Assembly (NCBI GenBank): GCA_023664045.1
Contig: JAMPGH010000001.1
Coordinates: 1,179,021-1,242,198 of the forward strand
DNA length: 63,178 nt
DNA from: Alistipes senegalensis
GTDB taxonomy: Bacteria > Bacteroidota > Bacteroidia > Bacteroidales > Rikenellaceae
Direction of reading: 5' to 3'
Shown: positions 26,195 through 35,588 of the stretch, in pieces
Layout of the letters: each line of letters opens with the position of its first letter
Position numbering within the stretch: position 1 is the stretch's first letter
Notes under the pieces: generated by a model
The model's database searches: none
Seen by the model: the letters and a program-made list of their open reading frames with translations, nothing else
Told to the model about the DNA's origin: nothing
Position numbers and translations under genes: made by a program

Positions 26195-27468
26195 CGCAAA
26201 ACCGACACGACGGCCGCCGCCGGGGCGGCGACGACCCGAACGACAGCTGTTCTTTCTGCGGTGTCGGCCGCGACGACGCAGAGCTGATGTTTCAAGGTGC
26301 CAACGGCGCCAACATCTGCGACAAGTGCATCGAGCGGGGACACGACATGCTGCTCGAAAACGAGCGGCTCATCCGCCGGCGCGCGGCCGACGCCTCGTTC
26401 CGCCGGGAGGATCTGCTGAAACCCGCGCAGATCAAGGATTTTCTGGATCAGTACGTCATCGGACAGGATGCCGCCAAGCGCTACCTCTCCGTGGCGGTGT
26501 ACAACCACTACAAGCGGCTGCTTTACCCCTCGAAGGAGAACGAGGTGGAGATCGACAAGTCGAACGTGGTGCTGGCCGGTCCTACGGGTACGGGCAAAAC
26601 CCTGATGGCCCGGACGATCGCCCGTCTTCTGAAGGTGCCTTTCACCATCGTCGACGCCACGGTGCTTACCGAGGCGGGGTATGTCGGCGAGGATGTCGAG
26701 AGCATTCTCTCGCGGCTGCTGCAGGTCGCCGACTACAATGTCGAGCTGGCCCAGCGGGGCATCGTCTTCATCGACGAGATCGACAAGATCGCCCGCAAGG
26801 GCGACAATCCCTCCATCACGCGCGACGTCTCGGGCGAGGGCGTGCAGCAGGCGCTGCTGAAGCTCTTGGAGGGCACCGTGGTCAACGTGCCGCCGCAGGG
26901 CGGGCGCAAGCATCCCGACCAGAAATTCATTCAGGTCGATACGCGCAACATCCTCTTCATCTGCGGCGGGGCGTTCGACGGCATCGAGCGCAAGATCGCC
27001 CAGCGGCTCAATACGCGGGCCGTGGGTTACGGGCGCGGCGCCGGCGAGAAGATCGACCGCTCGAACCTGATGCAGTACATCACGCCGCAGGACCTCAAGT
27101 CGTTCGGGCTGATTCCCGAGCTGGTGGGGCGTCTGCCGGTGCTCACCTACATGCAGCCGCTCGACCGCGGGGCCTTGCGGCGGATCCTCGTCGAACCGAA
27201 GAATGCGATCGTCAAGCAGTACGAACGGCTGTTCGAGCTGGACGGCGTGAAGCTGCGCTTCGACGAGGAGGCCCTCGACTACATCGTCGACAAGGCCGTG
27301 GAGTTCAAATTGGGGGCCCGGGGTCTGCGTTCGATCTGCGAGGCCGTGATGATGGACGCCATGTTCGACCTGCCGTCGGGCGATGCCGCGAAATTCACCG
27401 TTACGCAGCCTTATGCCTCGCAAAAGATCGGACAGGCGAATATTTGTCCGCTCAAACAGGTCGGATAA
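26191..27468 (+). CDS. clpX: ATP-dependent Clp protease ATP-binding subunit
   Basis: A 425-residue AAA+ unfoldase. The N-terminal zinc-binding domain has [12 protein letters not shown] and ICDKCIERG (about residues 20-50). Walker A is GPTGTGKT (around 130-137), the pore loop GYVGEDVES follows, and Walker B is FIDEIDKIA. It recognises substrates and threads them into ClpP. I chose [13 protein letters not shown] at 26191 because it overlaps the clpP stop codon (ATGA) and precedes the zinc finger. Sequence upstream in the same frame is a shadow of clpP. Confidence 0.96.
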   Translation: MTQNRHDGRRRGGDDPNDSCSFCGVGRDDAELMFQGANGANICDKCIERGHDMLLENERLIRRRAADASFRREDLLKPAQIKDFLDQYVIGQDAAKRYLSVAVYNHYKRLLYPSKENEVEIDKSNVVLAGPTGTGKTLMARTIARLLKVPFTIVDATVLTEAGYVGEDVESILSRLLQVADYNVELAQRGIVFIDEIDKIARKGDNPSITRDVSGEGVQQALLKLLEGTVVNVPPQGGRKHPDQKFIQVDTRNILFICGGAFDGIERKIAQRLNTRAVGYGRGAGEKIDRSNLMQYITPQDLKSFGLIPELVGRLPVLTYMQPLDRGALRRILVEPKNAIVKQYERLFELDGVKLRFDEEALDYIVDKAVEFKLGARGLRSICEAVMMDAMFDLPSGDAAKFTVTQPYASQKIGQANICPLKQVG

Positions 27469-27534
27469 CCGAAGATTTTTCGTATCTTCGACTGCGAATA
27501 GAGAAACAGCGAAACTGAAAAAAATAGCAAAACA

Positions 27535-29568
27535 ATGTCTTCTACGAATTCCAAACTTACGCGTGTCGCCGACAACATCCGCATTCTGTCGGCTGCGATG
27601 GTCGAGAAAGCCAAATCGGGGCATCCGGGCGGTGCGATGGGCGGTGCCGATTTCATGGCCGTGCTCTTCACCGAGTTCCTGCGCTACGATCCCGACAACA
27701 TGGCTTATCCCTACCGCGACCGCTTCTTCCTCGATCCGGGCCACATGTCGCCGATGCTCTACTCGACGCTGGCGCTCGCCGGCCGCTACTCGGCCGAGGA
27801 TCTGCAATCCTTGCGCCAGTGGGGCAGCGTAACGCCGGGACACCCCGAGGTCGACGTGCTGCGCGGCGTGGAGAATACCTCCGGCCCGCTGGGTCAGGGA
27901 CATGCGATGGCTTTGGGCGCTGCGATCGCCGAGCGTTTCATGGTCGCCCGCTTCGGCGAGTGGATGGCTCACAAGACCTACGCCTACATCTCCGACGGTG
28001 CCGTCGAGGAGGAGATTTCGCAGGGCGTGGGCCGCATCGCCGGCCATCTGGGTCTGGCGAATTTCATCATGTACTACGACTCCAACAACATCCAGCTCTC
28101 GACCAAAGTCGAGGAGGTGGACAGCGAGAACGTAGCGCAGAAATACGAGGCGTGGGGTTGGAACGTCCTCTCGGTCGACGGCCAGAATGTCGACGAGATC
28201 CGCAAGGCGCTCGTCGCCGCCGATGCCGAAACCGAGCGTCCGACCCTCATTATCGGTCGTACGACGATGGGCAAGGGTGCCGTCGCAGCCGACGGTTCCA
28301 GCTACGAGAACAAGGTCTCGACGCACGGCCAGCCCCTTTCGGCCGCCGGCGCCGATCTGGCCGCCACGATCAAGAACCTCGGGGGCGATCCCGAGGAGCC
28401 GTTCGCTTTCTTCGAGGAGAGCCGCGAGGCGTTCGCCGCGCGGCGCGAGGAGCTCAAGGCGTGGGCTGCCGGGCAGGCCGAGGTCGAGAAGTCGTGGCGT
28501 CGGCAGCACAAGGAGCTGTCGCACAAGCTCGACGTGTTCCTCAGCGGCGAGGTTCCCGAGATCGATTACAAGTCGATCGACATGAAGGCCGATGCAGCTA
28601 CGCGTGCCGCTTCGGCTACGGTGCTGGGTGTCTTCGCCGAGAAGATCGAGAACATGATCGTCGCTTCGGCCGACCTCTCCAACTCGGACAAGACCGACGG
28701 CTATCTGAAGAAGACCAAAGCCTTCTCGAAAGGCGACTTTTCGGGCAAGTTCTTTCAGGCGGGCGTTTCGGAGCTCACGATGGCCTGCGTGATGAACGGT
28801 ATGGCGCTGCACGGAGGTGTGATTCCGGCTTGCGGCACCTTCTTCGTCTTCTCCGACTACATGAAACCGGCCGTGCGTCTCTCGGCGTTGATGCGGCTGC
28901 ATGTGATCTATATCTGGACCCACGATTCGTTCCGTGTCGGCGAGGACGGTCCTACGCACCAGCCCGTGGAGCACGAGGCGCAGATCCGTCTGATGGAGCA
29001 TCTGAAGAATCACCACGGCGAGCGTTCGATGGTCGTGCTGCGTCCCGCCGACGGCGAGGAGACGCTGATGGCTTGGAAAACGGCCGTCGAGGAGCATCGT
29101 CCCGTCGCGCTGATCCTCTCGCGTCAGAATATCAAGAATCTGCCGACGTTGGGCCATGCCCGCCGCGAGGAGGCCGCGCAGGTCGCTAAGGGCGGTTACG
29201 TCGTCATGGATGCCGCCAAGCCCGCCGCAGTACTCGTCGCTACGGGTTCCGAAGTCTCGACATTGGTCGAGGGCGCCGAGCTGCTGGCTCAGGAGGGCAT
29301 CGCCGTGCGCGTGGTCAACGTCCCGAGCGAGGGGTTGTTCCGCGACCAGCCCAAGTCGTATCAGGAGAGCGTCCTGCCCGCCGGTATCGTCCGTTACGGC
29401 CTCACGTCGGGTCTGCCCGTCAATCTGCTGGGTCTCGTCGGCGAGAACGGCATGATCCACGGTCTCGACCACTTCGGCTTCTCCGCACCTTACAAGGTCC
29501 TCGACGAGAAGTTCGGGTACAACGGTGCCACCGTAGCCGCCGAGGTCAAGAAGTTGCTTGGGAAGTAA
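27535..29568 (+). CDS. tkt: Transketolase
   Basis: A 677-residue thiamine-diphosphate enzyme of the non-oxidative pentose phosphate pathway. Seen: KAKSGHPGGAMGGADFMAVL at about 23-41, HPEVDVLRGVENTSGPLGQG (around 103), the ThDP motif region ISDGAVEEEISQG (around 152), and THDSFRVGEDGPTHQPVEHE (around 462). All domains are present. A promoter-like TATCTTCG lies at 27483-27490. It ends at GK-TAA, with a hairpin-rich region downstream. Confidence 0.95.
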   Translation: MSSTNSKLTRVADNIRILSAAMVEKAKSGHPGGAMGGADFMAVLFTEFLRYDPDNMAYPYRDRFFLDPGHMSPMLYSTLALAGRYSAEDLQSLRQWGSVTPGHPEVDVLRGVENTSGPLGQGHAMALGAAIAERFMVARFGEWMAHKTYAYISDGAVEEEISQGVGRIAGHLGLANFIMYYDSNNIQLSTKVEEVDSENVAQKYEAWGWNVLSVDGQNVDEIRKALVAADAETERPTLIIGRTTMGKGAVAADGSSYENKVSTHGQPLSAAGADLAATIKNLGGDPEEPFAFFEESREAFAARREELKAWAAGQAEVEKSWRRQHKELSHKLDVFLSGEVPEIDYKSIDMKADAATRAASATVLGVFAEKIENMIVASADLSNSDKTDGYLKKTKAFSKGDFSGKFFQAGVSELTMACVMNGMALHGGVIPACGTFFVFSDYMKPAVRLSALMRLHVIYIWTHDSFRVGEDGPTHQPVEHEAQIRLMEHLKNHHGERSMVVLRPADGEETLMAWKTAVEEHRPVALILSRQNIKNLPTLGHARREEAAQVAKGGYVVMDAAKPAAVLVATGSEVSTLVEGAELLAQEGIAVRVVNVPSEGLFRDQPKSYQESVLPAGIVRYGLTSGLPVNLLGLVGENGMIHGLDHFGFSAPYKVLDEKFGYNGATVAAEVKKLLGK

Positions 29569-29636
29569 TGGTTGTCATATATCGCTTTGTACCGAACTGT
29601 GGTTTTTGTTCCGGTTCCCGCTTCGGACGGTAACGG

Positions 29637-29698
29637 CTCGCCGCCGGTGGCGGCGTATTCAGGTTCTGACCCTACCCCGACCCTCCCTCAGGGAGGGA
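29637..29698 (+). repeat. Two-hairpin intergenic repeat, copy 2 (after transketolase)
   Basis: CGCCGCCGGTGGCGGCG hairpin, CAGGTT, GACCCTACCCC and a CCCTCCCTCAGGGAGGG hairpin. It follows the layout of the element at 18863-18922 while the second stem has changed sequence and kept pairing, which points to selection on structure. Confidence 0.5.
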
Positions 29699-29799
29699 GA
29701 AGTGCCGCTCCCTGTCTGGTCGCGGCAAAATCGGAGCCCTCGGCCGGAGGTGCCGATCGTATGTAGATACTAAGGTGATTCCCGTCATTCCATAAACGA

Positions 29800-29825
29800 A
29801 TCGCCCCGGGAAATTCCGGGGCGAT
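29800..29825 (+). terminator. GC-rich hairpin downstream of transketolase
   Basis: Stem ATCGCCCCGG / CCGGGGCGAT with a ~6-nt loop. There is no clear U-tract, so terminator function is uncertain. Apart from this hairpin, the two-hairpin repeat and the composite repeat, I see nothing gene-like between 29569 and 30229. Confidence 0.4.
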
Positions 29826-30073
29826 CGTTGTATGTTGCCATACGGAAAAGGTCCATCGGAGGATGGGTTCGCGCTGAAAACAACAAAGAAATCGGCTCGG
29901 ATTCTTACTTCCCGGGAAGTTTCCGGTTTCCCGCCTGTAAGAAGATAAGCCGATGTTCTTCGTATGCAGGTCGTCCCCGTTCGGGGATGTCCGTACAAAT
30001 ATAGGGAGAAAGAGGATCGCATGCAAGTCCGTCGAGCGATTAAATAGGATATTTCCTTTTTATTCCGTATTTT

Positions 30074-30181
30074 TGGCTGTGCCGAAGATACTCCCGCTCG
30101 GCACCCCGTTAAGAACGGGGTTTTATGAATTGACTTTTCGACCTTCGTTTTTCACTTTATTCTTCGTATCTTTGAGATAGT
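30074..30181 (+). repeat. Composite hairpin-promoter repeat, copy 2
   Basis: GCCGAAGATACTCCCGCTCGG, then a perfect CCCCGTT-AAG-AACGGGG stem followed by TTTT, a pyrimidine-rich spacer, and CGTATCTTTGAG. It is the counterpart of 23493-23582. The left end of the island begins ~50 nt downstream. Confidence 0.55.
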
Positions 30182-30229
30182 CTGGTGGTATTGATTTCAC
30201 AACCAGCGAAGTAGAAGAATTTCGCAAGA

Positions 30230-30250
30230 GAAAGGGCAACGGATAAGTAA
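30230..30250 (+). repeat. Putative left attachment site (attL)
   Basis: This 21-nt word contains GGCAACGGATAAGTAA and differs from 44690-44710 by one base (GAAAG versus GAAAA before the shared 16-mer). The position matches the change from chromosomal intergenic sequence to island cargo. Confidence 0.62.
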
Positions 30251-30420
30251 GTTGCGAAGCGGTCGGATCACTTCATTCTCATGCTGTCAAACAACTCAAT
30301 GATGTTGCAAATATAGTGTTTTTTGCGGAAAGATCGCATGATGTATACATTCTTCTTGACCGCATGGATTCACCCACTCTCTGTTTAACGTCGATGATTT
30401 TACGAAGCGAAGCCGGAGAC

Positions 30421-30468
30421 AATCCGTAATCCGTCTATCTTGCGCCCGACGGGAAAGCACTACTTTTG
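30421..30468 (+). promoter_or_regulatory. Promoter and putative AraC operator of the SDR-flavodoxin pair
   Basis: TTG at 30440-30442, 18 nt, TACTTTTG at 30461-30468. Immediately upstream (30421-30438) is AATCCGTAATCCGTCTAT. It resembles two sites upstream of the carboxymuconolactone-decarboxylase-like gene (33073-33091 and 33135-33150), so the AraC protein encoded at 32081-32980 may control both units. Confidence 0.6.
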
Positions 30469-30496
30469 CATCGGGAACAAGATAAAATCTACGGAG

Positions 30497-31342
30497 ATGA
30501 TCCATACCGCAAAACAAGTAATGATTCTTACCGGAGCCGGTCGGATCGGCACGGCGATCGCCCGCCGCATGGGCTATGGAATGAAGATCGTCATCGGCGA
30601 TAAAAGTCTGAAAAATGCCGAATCTGTTGCCGAGTCGATGAACCGGGCGGGATTCGACGCCGTGGCGCGGGAGACGGATATTTCGTCGAGCGAATCCATT
30701 CTCGCTATGATTTCCGAAGCGCAAACATACGGCGAAATCGCGATGTTGGTCAATGCCGCAGGCGTATCGCCCAGCCAGGCATCCGTCGAAACCATCTTGA
30801 AAGTCGACCTTTACGGTACGGCCGTATTGCTCGAAGAGGTGGGCAAGGCCATCGCTCCCGGAGGAACGGGCGTGACGATTTCCAGCCAGTCGGGGCACCG
30901 CATGCCTGCCCTGACGGCAGACGAGGACCGCCTGCTGGCTACCGCTCCGACCGAAGAGCTGCTGTCGCTCGATATGTTGCAACCGCAGAACATCCGCGAC
31001 ACGCTGCACGCCTACCAGTTGGCCAAGCGTTGCAACGTGAAGCGCGTGATGGCCGAGGCCGTAAAATGGGGCCAACGCGGCGCTCGCATCAACTCCATAT
31101 CGCCGGGCATCATCGTTACGCCGCTGGCCTTGGACGAGTTCAACGGCCCGCGGGGCGATTTCTACAAGAACATGTTTGCCAAGTGTCCGGCCGGGCGTCC
31201 CGGCACGGCCGACGAAGTGGCTAATGTAGCCGAACTGCTGATGCGTCCGCAGGGAGCGTTCATTACCGGAGCGGACTTTTTGGTGGACGGCGGCGCCACA
31301 GCCTCCTATTTCTATGGACCTTTGAACCCTGAAACCCGATAG
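30497..31342 (+). CDS. Short-chain dehydrogenase/reductase
   Basis: A 281-residue NAD(P)-dependent SDR without a signal peptide, so cytoplasmic. The nucleotide-binding motif is LTGAGRIGTA (residues ~10-19), NAAG follows around 92, the catalytic Ser is in ISSQSGH (around 129), and the YxxxK motif is AYQLAKR (around 173). The C-terminal region ADFLVDGGATASYF is typical. The ATG at 30497 is preceded by ACGGAG; a longer frame reaches into the promoter and is rejected. Seven nt after its stop codon is a secreted flavodoxin gene. The substrate is unknown. Confidence 0.88.
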   Translation: MIHTAKQVMILTGAGRIGTAIARRMGYGMKIVIGDKSLKNAESVAESMNRAGFDAVARETDISSSESILAMISEAQTYGEIAMLVNAAGVSPSQASVETILKVDLYGTAVLLEEVGKAIAPGGTGVTISSQSGHRMPALTADEDRLLATAPTEELLSLDMLQPQNIRDTLHAYQLAKRCNVKRVMAEAVKWGQRGARINSISPGIIVTPLALDEFNGPRGDFYKNMFAKCPAGRPGTADEVANVAELLMRPQGAFITGADFLVDGGATASYFYGPLNPETR

Positions 31343-31349
31343 AACAACC

Positions 31350-31985
31350 ATGAAAACCATTTTCTCCATGCTCGGGCTTTTGGTGCTGGCCTTTTCGCCG
31401 GCGACCCTGCATGCCCGAAACAGCGAACCGAAAACCGATTCCATGCAAAACACCGAAATGAAAACAGACAAGAAAGTATTGGTGGTGTTTTTCTCCCGCA
31501 CGGGCGAGAACTACGCAGTGGGCGACATCACGAAGGGAAACACCCACATCGTGGCCGAGATGATCGCCGAGGCGACGAGTGGCCGACTCTTCGAGATCGT
31601 ACCCGAAAAGGCATATCCCGAGACTTATCAGGAGTGCGTCGAGATCGCCAAGCAGGAAAAGGAGCGCAGCGCACGTCCGGCTATCAAGGGCGACATCGCC
31701 GTCGAAGACTACGACGTCGTGTTCATTGGCTACCCCAATTGGTGGGGCGATATGCCGATGGCGGTCTATACGTTCCTCGAAAAGCACGACTGGCAGGGCA
31801 AGACCATTCTGCCGTTCTGCACCCACGAAGGCAGCGGACTGTCAGGCACCGAGCACCGCATCACCGATGCCTGCAAGGGCGCTACCGTGGGTAAAGGCCT
31901 TGCCGTGCGCGGCGCCACCGCCCAGAACAAACGGGACGAAGCCAAAAAGGCGGTACAAGCATGGATCGAGAAAGCAGACTTTTGA
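31350..31985 (+). CDS. Exported flavodoxin-family protein
   Basis: A 211-residue protein with a Sec signal peptide (hydrophobic FSMLGLLVLAFSPATLHA, residues ~5-22), a short linker, and a flavodoxin_4-type domain: KVLVVFFSRTGENYAVG (phosphate loop), GNTHIVAEMIAEAT, IGYPNWWGDMPMAVYTFLE, TILPFCTHEGSG. Flavodoxins bind FMN and usually act in the cytoplasm, so export is unusual. It is in an operon with the SDR and converges on the AraC gene, with a shared hairpin between them. Its electron partner is not identified. Confidence 0.87.
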   Translation: MKTIFSMLGLLVLAFSPATLHARNSEPKTDSMQNTEMKTDKKVLVVFFSRTGENYAVGDITKGNTHIVAEMIAEATSGRLFEIVPEKAYPETYQECVEIAKQEKERSARPAIKGDIAVEDYDVVFIGYPNWWGDMPMAVYTFLEKHDWQGKTILPFCTHEGSGLSGTEHRITDACKGATVGKGLAVRGATAQNKRDEAKKAVQAWIEKADF

Positions 31986-32026
31986 TTTGCAGCGGTCGAG
32001 TCGACCCTGTAACATCCGCATAATTG

Positions 32027-32057
32027 GAGAAAGGAGGCGAAATTCGTCTCCTTTCTC
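32027..32057. terminator. Bidirectional hairpin between flavodoxin and AraC genes
   Basis: A 14-15-bp inverted repeat of GAGAAAGGAG / CTCCTTTCTC type lies between two convergent genes. It would serve both strands, although U-tracts are weak. Confidence 0.6.
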
Positions 32058-32080
32058 GTAATAGCCTATCCGGACGATGC

Positions 32081-32980
32081 TCAACTTGCCTGCATCCGAT
32101 AATTGTTGGGCGTCATGCCCACCACCTTTTTGAATACGCGGCTCAGGTGATGCGGATAGTTGAATCCTAATTCATAGGCGATTTCGCTGATGGTCTTATC
32201 GGTTTCCGTCAGCAACTCTTTCGCTTTCGACATCACCGTGAGCCGGATATATTCCTGCGCCGATTTGCCGGTCTCTTTTTTAATCAAGTCGCCGAAGTAG
32301 TTGGGCGACAGACACACCTTGTCGGCGCAATACTGCACGGAGGGCAACCCTTCGGTTTTCGGCCGCTCCGATTCGAAATAGTCGCGCAGGATCTCCTCGA
32401 ACCGGTCGAGCACGCTGCGGTTGCTCACCTCGCGTGTGACGAACTGACGTTCGTAGAAGCGCACGCAATGGTTGAGCAGCGTCTCGATGTTGGAAGCGAC
32501 GATCTGTTTGGTATGCTTGTCGATGGCGTGTTCCAGCTCCTCGCGGATTTCATGGAAGCAGTTGAGGATGATTGCCTTCTCGCGTTCGGACATGTGCAGC
32601 GCCTCGTCGCATGAGTAGGAGAAGAACGAGTAGTCCTTCATGCGCCGGGCGAGCGGCGTTCCGTAGAGCAGGTCGGGGTGGAACATCAGCACCAGCCCTT
32701 TCGGGTTGAGCGTCTCGCCGTCGTCATCCACGCCCGCCACCTGTCCCGGGGAAATGAAAAGCATCGTACCCTCCTGATAGTCGTATTTGCTGCGGCCGTA
32801 CTGAATCGTTCCGCACTCCAGCTCCTTGAAGAATACGCAATAGAATCCGAAGTTCTTGCGGCAGTGCCGAATCGATTTGAGCGTCGAGAGGTCGGTAACG
32901 CTGACCAACGGATGCAGCGTCTCGGCTCCCAGCAACCTATTATAGTCCTGTACGCTTTCTAAGCGGATGATATTTTCCAT
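32081..32980 (-). CDS. AraC-family transcriptional regulator
   Basis: A 299-residue regulator. The N-terminal half is cupin-like (ECGTIQYGRSKYDYQEGTML around 75, then FISPGQVAGVDDDG). The C-terminal ~100 residues hold two HTH motifs, with the signature region SEIAYELGFNYPHHLSRVFK followed by MTPNNYR. I chose MENIIRLESV at 32980 over an upstream ATG at 33040 because homologous proteins begin near there and the extra stretch is leader-like. It sits between the two redox transcription units and is divergent from the second. The likely inducer is a small molecule sensed by the cupin part; it is unknown. Confidence 0.9.
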   Translation of the reverse strand: MENIIRLESVQDYNRLLGAETLHPLVSVTDLSTLKSIRHCRKNFGFYCVFFKELECGTIQYGRSKYDYQEGTMLFISPGQVAGVDDDGETLNPKGLVLMFHPDLLYGTPLARRMKDYSFFSYSCDEALHMSEREKAIILNCFHEIREELEHAIDKHTKQIVASNIETLLNHCVRFYERQFVTREVSNRSVLDRFEEILRDYFESERPKTEGLPSVQYCADKVCLSPNYFGDLIKKETGKSAQEYIRLTVMSKAKELLTETDKTISEIAYELGFNYPHHLSRVFKKVVGMTPNNYRMQAS

Positions 32981-33072
32981 ATTGTTTCGTTTGTTGTTAC
33001 CGACGTCAAAGATAGGGATAAAAGACGAGATGCGAACCATGCGTCCGACGGTTTCCGTAATAAGGGTTATTC

Positions 33073-33182
33073 AATCTGTAATTCGTGTTATAACGATGAT
33101 ATACAGAGAAAAGAATCCGTAAAAACGGTTATCCCATCCGTAATTCATGTGCCTATGGTTTGATGGCGGGATCGTAATTTTG
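33073..33182 (+). promoter_or_regulatory. AraC-CMD intergenic region: two direct repeats and -7 element
   Basis: AATCTGTAATTCGTGTTAT (33073-33091) and CATCCGTAATTCATGT (33135-33150) share the core ATCYGTAATTCRTGT on the same strand, about 61 bp apart. TAATTTTG at 33175-33182 is a good -7 element, but no TTTG lies at the proper distance. That fits an activator-dependent promoter with the proximal site next to the -33 region. Confidence 0.6.
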
Positions 33183-33230
33183 CAAAGTCGAAAAAGACGA
33201 AATGTAGAACCCTTAAAATAAAGAATCATT

Positions 33231-33935
33231 ATGAAGCATACGAAAATCATCGGACGCACCGCCCTCTGGATTATGGGCACCGTTATGACACTTTCCGTGT
33301 CGGCACAGTCTCCCAGCGGACTGGATGCCAAAGAACAGGCCGTGGCCGCAATCGCCGCCTTCACGGCGCGGGGCGACATGGAGCGTTTGGCCGCCGAATG
33401 CGAAGCCGGACTCGACGCCGGTCTGACCGTCAACGAAATCAAGGAGGTGTTGGTGCAGATGTACGCCTACTGCGGTTTTCCGCGCTCTTTGAATGCGCTC
33501 AACAGTTTCATGACGACGGTCGAGCGGCGCAAGGCGGCAGGCAAGCAGGATGCCATCGGCCGCGAGGCTTCGCCGATCGCCGAGGGGACGGATATGTACG
33601 AAGCGGGCGAACGGGTACGCACTGCGCTGGTCGGCCGTCCCGTGACGGGTAAGGTATATGAGTTCTGCCCCGTCATTGACGAATACCTGCGCTCCCACCT
33701 GTTCGGCGACATTTTCGCCCGCGACAACCTCAGCCATGCCTACCGTGAACTGGCTACCGTAGGCGCATTGGCGGGCATGAACCTGGCGGGGCAGTTGCGC
33801 TCGCACCTCTCCATCTGCCGCAACATCGGCTTCACGGAGGAGCAGCTCCGCGACTTCGGGTCGCTCGTCGCCCGCAAAATCGGCGACGAAGAGGGACAAA
33901 CCGTCAATCGGGTACTCGACGAGATTTACAAATGA
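33231..33935 (+). CDS. Exported carboxymuconolactone decarboxylase-like protein
   Basis: A 234-residue protein with a Sec signal peptide (IIGRTALWIMGTVMTLSVSA, cleavage before Gln). It has two CMD/AhpD-like helical repeats: GLTVNEIKEVLVQMYAYCGF with a single Cys, then NLSHAYRELATVGALAGMN in the second. Classical AhpD uses a CxxC pair, which is absent here, so peroxidase activity of that type is unlikely. It is the first gene of a five-gene run with cupin, hydrolase, flavodoxin and a broken reductase. The role may be binding or isomerising a small lactone or quinone; this is inferred from family and context only. Confidence 0.86.
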   Translation: MKHTKIIGRTALWIMGTVMTLSVSAQSPSGLDAKEQAVAAIAAFTARGDMERLAAECEAGLDAGLTVNEIKEVLVQMYAYCGFPRSLNALNSFMTTVERRKAAGKQDAIGREASPIAEGTDMYEAGERVRTALVGRPVTGKVYEFCPVIDEYLRSHLFGDIFARDNLSHAYRELATVGALAGMNLAGQLRSHLSICRNIGFTEEQLRDFGSLVARKIGDEEGQTVNRVLDEIYK

Positions 33936-33962
33936 TTTTTGAATTTAACTAAGATAAATCCT

Positions 33963-34466
33963 ATGAACAAGTTTATCATCTTTTCAATCATGGCTATCAT
34001 GACGACTTCGTGCGGCAACGCATCGCACGACAAAAAGAACGACCGGAATACGACGGAGGCAATCACTGTTACGGACGTATTCGCCAAAGGGACACTGCTG
34101 CAAAACAATCCGAACTTCACGGGCGACGCCTGGCTGCAAACCTTCGTCACGGCCGCCGATTCGATGGACTGCACGGTGGGCAACGTGACTTTCGCACCCG
34201 GCGTGCGCAACAGCTGGCATTCGCACCCCGGCGGACAAATTCTGCTCTGCACCACGGGCAAGGGACTCTATCAGGAGCAGGGAAAGGCAATTCGTGTGCT
34301 CCGCCCGGGCGACGTGGTGAAAATCGCTCCCAACGTAATCCACTGGCATGGAGCGGCACCCGACAGCGAGTTCACGCATATCGCCATCGGAACGCAGACG
34401 AGCAAGGGCGGAGCCGAATGGTACGCCCCCGTGACCGATGAAGAGTACGGCAATCACATCGAATAA
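33963..34466 (+). CDS. Cupin-domain lipoprotein
   Basis: A 167-residue protein with a lipobox (AIMTTSCGN, Cys near residue 17). The cupin metal motif is visible: [20 protein letters not shown] then [16 protein letters not shown], giving the usual His/His/Gln/His ligand set. Starting at ATG 33963 places the signal sequence at the N-terminus; the longer frame from 33939 is rejected. It starts 27 nt after the CMD-like gene. Many CMD-cupin pairs occur in bacteria, some fused, which supports a joint function. Confidence 0.88.
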   Translation: MNKFIIFSIMAIMTTSCGNASHDKKNDRNTTEAITVTDVFAKGTLLQNNPNFTGDAWLQTFVTAADSMDCTVGNVTFAPGVRNSWHSHPGGQILLCTTGKGLYQEQGKAIRVLRPGDVVKIAPNVIHWHGAAPDSEFTHIAIGTQTSKGGAEWYAPVTDEEYGNHIE

Positions 34467-34485
34467 ACATAAAAAGTATAACACC

Positions 34486-35571
34486 ATGAAAAAAGCATTT
34501 ATCATGACACTTTGTACACTTGCCGTGTCCGCCGCAGGCATGGCGCAGACCGACGGACAGGTTCCGTTCACGAATGCGGAAGTCAAAAGCCACAATAGTA
34601 ACCCGTGGGGGCTGGTCTATGACCATGCCCTGACGGAAAACATCGAGGGACAGGTGAACATCCACCCGATTACCTATAATCTCGGCGGGTTGAAAATCGC
34701 CGCCAACGTCTATACGCCCGCCGGCTACGACCCTGAGAAAAGCTATCCGGCACTCGTCGTGGCGCACCCCAATGGCGGCGTGAAGGAGCAGGTATCGGGT
34801 TATTACAGCCAGTTGATGGCCGAGCGCGGTTACATCTGTCTGGCATTCGATGCCGCCTATCAGGGAGCCAGCGAGGGCCAGCCGCGCCAGACCGACAAGC
34901 CCGCCAACCGTATCGAGGACATCCGCCGTGCCGCCGACATCTTGGCCCGATACCCCGGTGTAGACCCGCAGCGCATGGGTATTCTCGGCATCTGCGGCGG
35001 AGGCGGCTATACGCTGGCTGCGGCACAGACCGACAAACGGTTCAAGGCGGTAGCCACACTCAGCATGTTCAACTCGGGACTGGTGCGCCGCAACGGATTC
35101 CTCGATACGCAAATCAACTCTGTGCAGGAGCGTCTTGCCGACGCCTGTGCCGCCCGCCAGCGGGAGGCCGATACGGGCACGCCCGAATATGTGGGCGATA
35201 TGAGCGGTGTGACGCCCGAACAGGCTGCGAAACTGCCGTTCGACCTCTATCGCGACGGCTACGACTATTACATCCGCACCTACGCCCATCCCAACTCGAC
35301 GTTCCGCTATACCAAAAGCAGCCTCGTGGACTTGATGGCGTTCGATGCTTCTGCGGATATGTATCTTATCAGCCAACCGCTTCTGATGATTGCCGGCAGC
35401 ATCGCCGATACGTTCTACATGACCGAGCAGTGTTACAGCCGTGCGACCGGCACGCAAGACAAGGAGCTGTTCCTCATCCCCGGCGCCACGCACATCAAGA
35501 CCTATTACGTGCCGGAGTACGTAGAGCAGGTAACGAACAAACTCACGGAATTTTTCGGAAACAAATTATAA
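34486..35571 (+). CDS. Exported alpha/beta hydrolase with Cys nucleophile elbow
   Basis: A 361-residue protein with a Sec signal peptide ([16 protein letters not shown]). The nucleophile elbow reads [12 protein letters not shown] (around residue 168), so the nucleophile is Cys, as in dienelactone hydrolases. Other family segments are [20 protein letters not shown] and [10 protein letters not shown] (oxyanion and lid area). The acid is probably the Asp in the AGSIADT region near residue 308, with the His in [10 protein letters not shown] near 338. The start at 34486 follows the cupin stop codon by 19 nt. The substrate is unknown; a lactone or ester would suit the neighbours. Confidence 0.87.
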   Translation: MKKAFIMTLCTLAVSAAGMAQTDGQVPFTNAEVKSHNSNPWGLVYDHALTENIEGQVNIHPITYNLGGLKIAANVYTPAGYDPEKSYPALVVAHPNGGVKEQVSGYYSQLMAERGYICLAFDAAYQGASEGQPRQTDKPANRIEDIRRAADILARYPGVDPQRMGILGICGGGGYTLAAAQTDKRFKAVATLSMFNSGLVRRNGFLDTQINSVQERLADACAARQREADTGTPEYVGDMSGVTPEQAAKLPFDLYRDGYDYYIRTYAHPNSTFRYTKSSLVDLMAFDASADMYLISQPLLMIAGSIADTFYMTEQCYSRATGTQDKELFLIPGATHIKTYYVPEYVEQVTNKLTEFFGNKL

Positions 35572-35588
35572 TCAGCGATTCGCACGAT

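Noticed and set aside
26149-29472. 1107-codon antisense frame opposite clpX and transketolase
   Set aside because: Same reason: shadow of two confident genes.
30255-30275. GGTCGGATCACTTC, similar to the 3' end of 16S rRNA
   Set aside because: Only a dozen bases resemble it; no 16S helix precedes it and the anti-Shine-Dalgarno part is absent.
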